Shown here: piece by piece, positions 58,765 through 64,000 of the stretch | Position numbering within the stretch: the stretch's first letter is position 1 | Layout of the letters: every line of letters starts with the position of its first letter | DNA from: Ceratotherium simum simum | Lineage: Eukaryota > Chordata > Mammalia > Perissodactyla > Rhinocerotidae | Assembly: GCF_000283155.1 (NCBI RefSeq) | Contig: NW_004454216.1 | Location: 3,913,646 to 3,977,645 of the forward strand | Length of the DNA: 64,000 nucleotides | Reading direction: 5' to 3' | The notes under the pieces: model-generated | The model's input: only the letters and a program-made list of their open reading frames with translations | The model's database searches: none | What the model was told of the DNA's origin: nothing | Translations under genes and position numbers: made by a program

Positions 58765-61700
58765 GACTTCTGCCCCTGGGAAGATGGAGTAGATGTGCTT
58801 TTCCTTCTTCCTCCCATGAAGCACAACTAAACTTCTTTGACATTATATATAAAACAAACATAAGAAGACTCTGAAGAGTGGTGAAGAGAGGGCAGAACAG
58901 TTAGGTGCCTTGAGACTAAAAGGCCAACATGGTGGTAAGTTCCCTGTGTCATAAAGCAAATCTCAACTAATTAAAAAAAACTGAAATCATACAAAATATA
59001 TTCAATGACCACAGTGAAATCAAATTAGAAATTCATAACAGAAAAATATCATGAAAAACTCCAACACTCGGAAACTAAACAACACACTTCTAATCAAGTC
59101 CATGGGTCAATGAGGGAACCTCAAGATAAATTAAAAAAAATACATTGAACTAAATGAAAATGAATATACAATATATCAAAAGTTGTGGAACATGGCTAAA
59201 GCAGAACTGAAAAGAAAATTTATAGCACTAAATGCTTGCATTAGAAAAGGGGAAAAATCTCAAATCAATAAGCTAAGCTTCTACCTGAAGAACCTAGAAG
59301 AAGCAGAGCAAAATAAACCTAAAACAAGTAGAAAGAAAGAAATAATAAGGAATTGAAGATCAGTGACATTGCAAAAAGAAAAACAATAAAAGAAATTATG
59401 AAACAAAAAGCTTGTTCTTTGACAAACATCTAGCAAAACTGACCACTCTCCTGCTCAAAGAAAAAAGAGAGAAGAGACAAATTATCAATGTCAGGAGTGA
59501 AACAGAAGATATCACTTCAGATGCTACAGACATAGACGGCTGATAAGGGAATACTATGAACAACTCTACAAACATAAATTTGACAACCTAGATGAAATGG
59601 ACTAATTTCTCTAAAAGCACAGACTACTATAATTCATGCAATATGAAATAGAAAATTTGATAGTCCTATAACTATAAAATTTTAATTTGTAGTTTAAAAA
59701 CTCTCCAAAATAAATCTCCAGGATGAGACGGTTTCACGAGATAATTCTTCCAGATATTTATGGAAGGATTAATACCAATTCTACAAAATCTCCTCCAGAA
59801 AACAGAAAAGAGAAGACGTGCTGATTCGTTTTATAATGCTAACATTTTCCAGATACCAAAACCAAACAAAAACAGAATCAAACAAAAATTTTTTATTCTA
59901 CAAGAATGAAAAATCACAAAAATATCCCTTATGAATATAGATGCAAAATTCCTTAACAAAATATTACCAATAGAATTCAACAATCTATATAAAGAATTAT
60001 ACACCATGATCAAGTAGGATTTGTTCCAGTGATATAAGACTGGTTCAATATTTGAAAATCAATCAATGTAAGCCACCATGTTAACAAGCTAAAGAAGAAA
60101 AATCACATGATCATATTAATTGATAAAGAAAAAGCAATTAACAAGATTCAACATATATATGATAAAAACTTTCAGATGACTAAGAATATAAATTATCTTC
60201 CTCAACTAGAGAAAGAGCATCTACAAAAATACTATTATACTTAATGGTGAAATACTTAATGCTTTTCGCTTAATATTGGGAGCAAGGCAAGTATATTTTT
60301 TCTTACAAATCTTATTCACCATACTACTGGAAGTTCTAGCCAGTGCAATAGCAAGAAAGGGATTAGCAATAAAAAGCATAGAGATCAGAAAAGAGAAATA
60401 AAACTGTCCATATTGGCAGATAGCATGATTGTACAGGTAGAAAAATCACAAGGAATCTGTAGGAAAACTGCTTTAACTGGTAAGTGAGTTAAGAAAGGTC
60501 ACATGATACAAGATAAATATTTTAAAAGTCAACATTTCTATGTACTAGCAATTTGCACATGGACACTAGAATAAAAATTACAATGCTATTTAAGTTGCTC
60601 AAAAATTCTTAGATGTAAATCTAACCAACATATTCAGAATTTGTATGCTGAAAACTATAAAATTCTGAAGATAGGAATTAAAGAAAATCTAAATAAATAG
60701 AGCGACATACCATGTTCATGGATTGGAAGACTCATTATAGTAAATATGTCAATTTCCCTCAATAATAAACAGGTTTAATTCAATTCCTACCAAAATCCTA
60801 GAAAGATTTTTTTGTAGAAATAGACAAAATTATTCTACAATTTACATTGAAAGGTGAAGGAACTAGAAGAGTTAAAACTATTTTGAAAGAAAAATAAAAT
60901 GGGAGAAATCAGTCTACTTATTTTTGTGACTTATGTAGTTACAGTAATCAAGACTGTGTGGTGTTGACAGAGGGGTAGACATATAGAACAATGGAACAGA
61001 ATAGATAGCCCAGATGCTCAAATGAGAAAAACGTAAAAGCAGTTGATTAAGAATAGTCTTTTCAACAGATGGAGCATGAAGCAATTGGACATTCATAAAC
61101 CAAAAAAAAAAAAAAAAAAAGAATCTCAACCTAAACCTCACAACTTATGCAAAAATTAACTCAAAATGTATCATTAACTTAACTGTAAAACATAAAATTA
61201 TAAGAATTTTAGGAAAAAAAGCAGAAAATTTTTGGAATTCAGGGATGGACAAATAATTTTTATACTTGACACCAAAAGCACAATCGTAAGAGGAAAAATT
61301 GATAAATTGGGCTTCATTAAAATTAAAAATTTTTTCTCTGCAAATGACCCTAGTAAGAAGATGAAAGGACAAGCTACAGACTGGGGCGAGGGGGGGGAAT
61401 CAAACCACATGTTCTACAAAGGACTATTATCCAGAATATATAAAGAACTCCCAAATTTCAAAAGTAAAAACCCAAACAATCCTATTTGAGAATGGGCAAA
61501 AGACATGAGCAGGCATTTCCCTGAAGAAGATATACAGATGGCAAATAAGTACAAGAAAAGATGTTCAGTTTCATTAGCCAGTAGGGAAATGCAAATTAAA
61601 ACCACAACAGAATATCACTACACACCTGTCAGAATGGCTAATAAAATAAAAAAGTGTGAGAACACCAAATGGTAATGAGGATGTAGAGGAAATAAATTAC

Positions 61701-62390
61701 ACATACATTGCTGGTGGGAATGTAAAATTACCTACAGTTTGGAAAACAGTTTGGTAGTTTTTAAAAAAAAAAACTAAGCATGAAATTACCTATGACCTAA
61801 CAATTGTACTCTTAGGCATTTGCGCCAGAGAAATGAAAACTTTTATGTTCACACAAAAGCGTGCACATAGATGCTTATAGCAACTTTCTTCATAAGTCTC
61901 CACGCTGGAAGCAAGCCAGATGTCCTTCAGTGGGTGAATAGTTAAACAGCCCATGGTTTATACATACCGTGGAATACTACTTAGCATGAAACAACCTGAA
62001 TGAATCTCCAGACAATTATTCTGAAAAAAAAAAAAAAAGGCCAATCCCAAAAGATTACATACTATGTTATTCCATTTATGTTACATTCTTGAAGTGATAA
62101 AATTATAGAAATAGGGAACAGATTAGTGGTTGCCAGGGGATGAAGACAGGGTGTGGGAGAGAGACGTGATTATAAAAAGGGGAAGAAACAGAATAGGAGT
62201 GATCCTGCTGGTGATGGAATTGTGCCGCTTCTTGACTGTATCAGTGTCAATATCCTGGTTGTCATATTGTACTGTTCTCTTGAAAGATGTTACCATTGGG
62301 AGGAACTGAATAAAGGGTACATGGTATCGCTCTGTATCATTTCTTACACATAACTTTGTCTATAGCTATCTCAAATTTTTAAAAATAGAC
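58765..62390 (+). mobile_element. Old L1 with 5' UTR and a large internal deletion
   Basis: Sense L1M-type element. 58765-58965 resembles an L1 5' UTR ('tctgcccctgggaagatggagtag', 'cataagaagactctgaagagtggtgaagagaggg'). From about 58975 it is already mid-ORF2 ('gaaatcatacaaaatatattcaatgaccacagtgaaatcaaattagaaattcataac', 'atagcactaaatgcttgcattagaaaagggg'). It continues through the reverse-transcriptase region (about 59.5-60.4 kb), the 3' ORF2 ('aaaaccacaacagaatatcactacacacctgtcagaatgg') and the 3' UTR ('gaactgaataaagggtacatggtatc...'), ending near 62390. ORF1 and the endonuclease part of ORF2 are absent. All frames are broken. Confidence 0.85.
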
Positions 62391-64000
62391 ATTGTAACAA
62401 TATTTATTATTCCACTCTGTGAACACAGGATGTCTTTCCATTTATTTGTGTCTGAATTAATTTCTTTCATTGGCGTTTTATAGTTTTCAGTGTACAAGTC
62501 TTTTACTTCCTTGGTTAGGTTTACTCCTAAGTATTTTTCTCTTTTTGATGCTATTATAAATGGGATTGTTTTCTTAATTTCTTTTTCAGATAATTCATTG
62601 TTAGTGTAAAGGAGTGCAACTGATTTTTGCATGTTAATTTGTATCTTTCAACTTTGCTAAATTAATTTATTAAGTCTAATGGTTTTTTGGATGGACTCTA
62701 GGGTTTTCTATGTATAAGACGATGTCATCTGAAAATAGAAATAATTTTACTTTTCCCTTTCCAATTTGGATGCCTTGTATTTCTTTTTCTTGCCTAATTG
62801 CTCTAAGACTTCCAATACTATGTTGAATAGAAGTAGCAAGAGTGGATATCCTTGCCTTGTTCTAGATCTTAGAGGAAAAGCTTTTAGTTTTTCACAGTCC
62901 ATGTTTGCTATCGGCTTTTCATATATAGCCTTTACTCTGTTGAGGTAAGTTCCTTTTATACTTATTTTGTTGACAGTTCTTATCATGAAAATGTGTTGAA
63001 TTTTGTCAAATGCCTTTTCTATATCTATTGAAATGATAATGTGATCAAGTGATCTACAGATTCAATGCAATCTTTATCAAAATCCCAGTAACTTTTTTTT
63101 TTTTACAGAAATAGAAAAACAATCCTAAAATTTGTATGGAACCATAAAGATCCTTGAATAGCCAAAGCATTTTTGAGCAAGAAGAATGAAGCTGGAGGCA
63201 TTGCACTTACTGATTTCAAAATATATTACAGAACTACAGTAATCAAAATAGTATGATACTGGCATAAAAACAGATTTGTAGACCGATGGAATAGAATAGG
63301 GGTCCCAGAAATAAATCCATGCATATATGGTCAAATGACCTTCAACAAGAGTGCCAAGAATACACAATGGAGACAGATAGTCTTGTCAATAAATGGGTTG
63401 GGAAAACTGGATAAACACATACAAAGAATGAAATTGAAAGCTTCTCTTACATGATACACAAAAATCAATTCACAATGGATTAAAGACTTAAATGTAACCG
63501 TAAAACTCCTAGAAGAAAACCTATAGAAAAATCTTCTTGTCATTGGCCTTGGTGATAATTTCCTGGATATGATACCAAAAAAAAGGCAACAAAAGCAAAA
63601 ATAGACAAACGGAATGACATCAAACTAAAAATCTTCTATACAGAAAGGAAACAATCAACAAAATAAAAAGGCAACCTGTGGAATGGGAGAAAATATCTGC
63701 AAACCATGTATCTAACAAAGGATTAAGATCAAAAATATGTAAGGAACTCCTATAACTCAATAGCAAAGAAGTGAATAGACGTTTCTTCAAAGAAGGCATA
63801 CAAACGGTGAACTGGTGCATGAAAAGTGTCTAGCATCACTAATCATCAGAAAAATGTGAAGTAAAACCACAAAGAGATATCACCTCACACCTATTAGGAT
63901 GAATAGTATCAGAAAAAACAAACAGTAGATAAGCGTTCATAAGGATGGATGTGGATAAAAGGGAACACTTGAGCACTGTTAATGCGAATGTAAATTGAGG
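62391..64000 (+). mobile_element. 5'-inverted L1, continuing past the window
   Basis: 62391-63045 is L1 ORF2 in antisense: minus-strand frames at 62366-62632 and 62747-62986 read reverse-transcriptase-domain sequence such as [18 protein letters not shown] and [17 protein letters not shown]. At about 63046 the orientation switches and sense ORF2 starts at 'gatctacagattcaatgcaatc', the sequence that normally follows the 3' end of the inverted block. It runs through 'gtagaccgatggaatagaatagg' and 'atgggagaaaatatctgcaaaccatg' to the last base. The L1 is dead, with many stops. The 3' end and right TSD lie outside the window. Confidence 0.9.

Noticed and set aside
1..64000. CRISPR arrays, bacterial operons, phage or plasmid modules
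   Set aside because: No regularly spaced repeats, no ribosome-binding-site-led gene strings; the repeat content is unambiguously mammalian.

Overview
The window is mammalian nuclear DNA, AT-rich and repeat-dominated, with no intact protein-coding gene that I can recognise. The host is a perissodactyl, most likely an equid (horse, donkey or zebra). The evidence is four tRNA-derived SINEs of the ERE type, each with a GTGGCTTAGYGGTTAAG-like A box, a GGTTCGGATCC B box and target-site duplications, plus a related longer SINE and L1 3' ends of one lineage-specific type (AATAAACAAAAAATT end). Older pan-mammalian repeats (MIR, L2, MLT1/MST LTR, a Tigger-like MITE, old L1M) fill much of the rest. Family names were assigned from memory of consensus sequences; no search was run.

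Layout. 1-9.4 kb: MIR and L2 relics, and a solo LTR that splits a MIR. 9.4-11.6 kb: an antisense L2 broken by a class I-like solo LTR and an ERE SINE. 11.6-15.5 kb: mostly unassigned. 15.5-18.5 kb: three EREs (two forming an inverted pair), an old L1 3' end and a long-bodied tRNA-SINE. 19.7-20.1 kb: a 5'-inverted (twin-primed) L1. 23-29.9 kb: MIR, L1 and L2 fragments. 30.3-31.25 kb: a processed pseudogene of DRG1. 32-42.9 kb: MIR, L2 and a long antisense L1M fragment. 43.1-43.5 kb: an L1 insertion that is both twin-primed and carries a 3' transduction, inside a MIR. 45.7 kb: a Tigger-like MITE. 48.4-48.5 kb: a small GC-rich, minus-strand candidate terminal exon. 49.7-50.8 kb: MLT1/MST LTR and L2. 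54.7 kb: ERE. 58.8-64 kb: an old L1 with an internal deletion, then a second L1 with an inversion that runs off the window end.

The region therefore looks intergenic or deep-intronic. The only material of cellular gene origin I can name is the dead DRG1 retrocopy. The most informative structures are the L1 rearrangements. The 43.1-43.5 kb insertion keeps its target duplication, the source L1 poly(A) tail, transduced flank and second poly(A) tail, so its history can be read directly. I found no new defence, biosynthetic or regulatory system.
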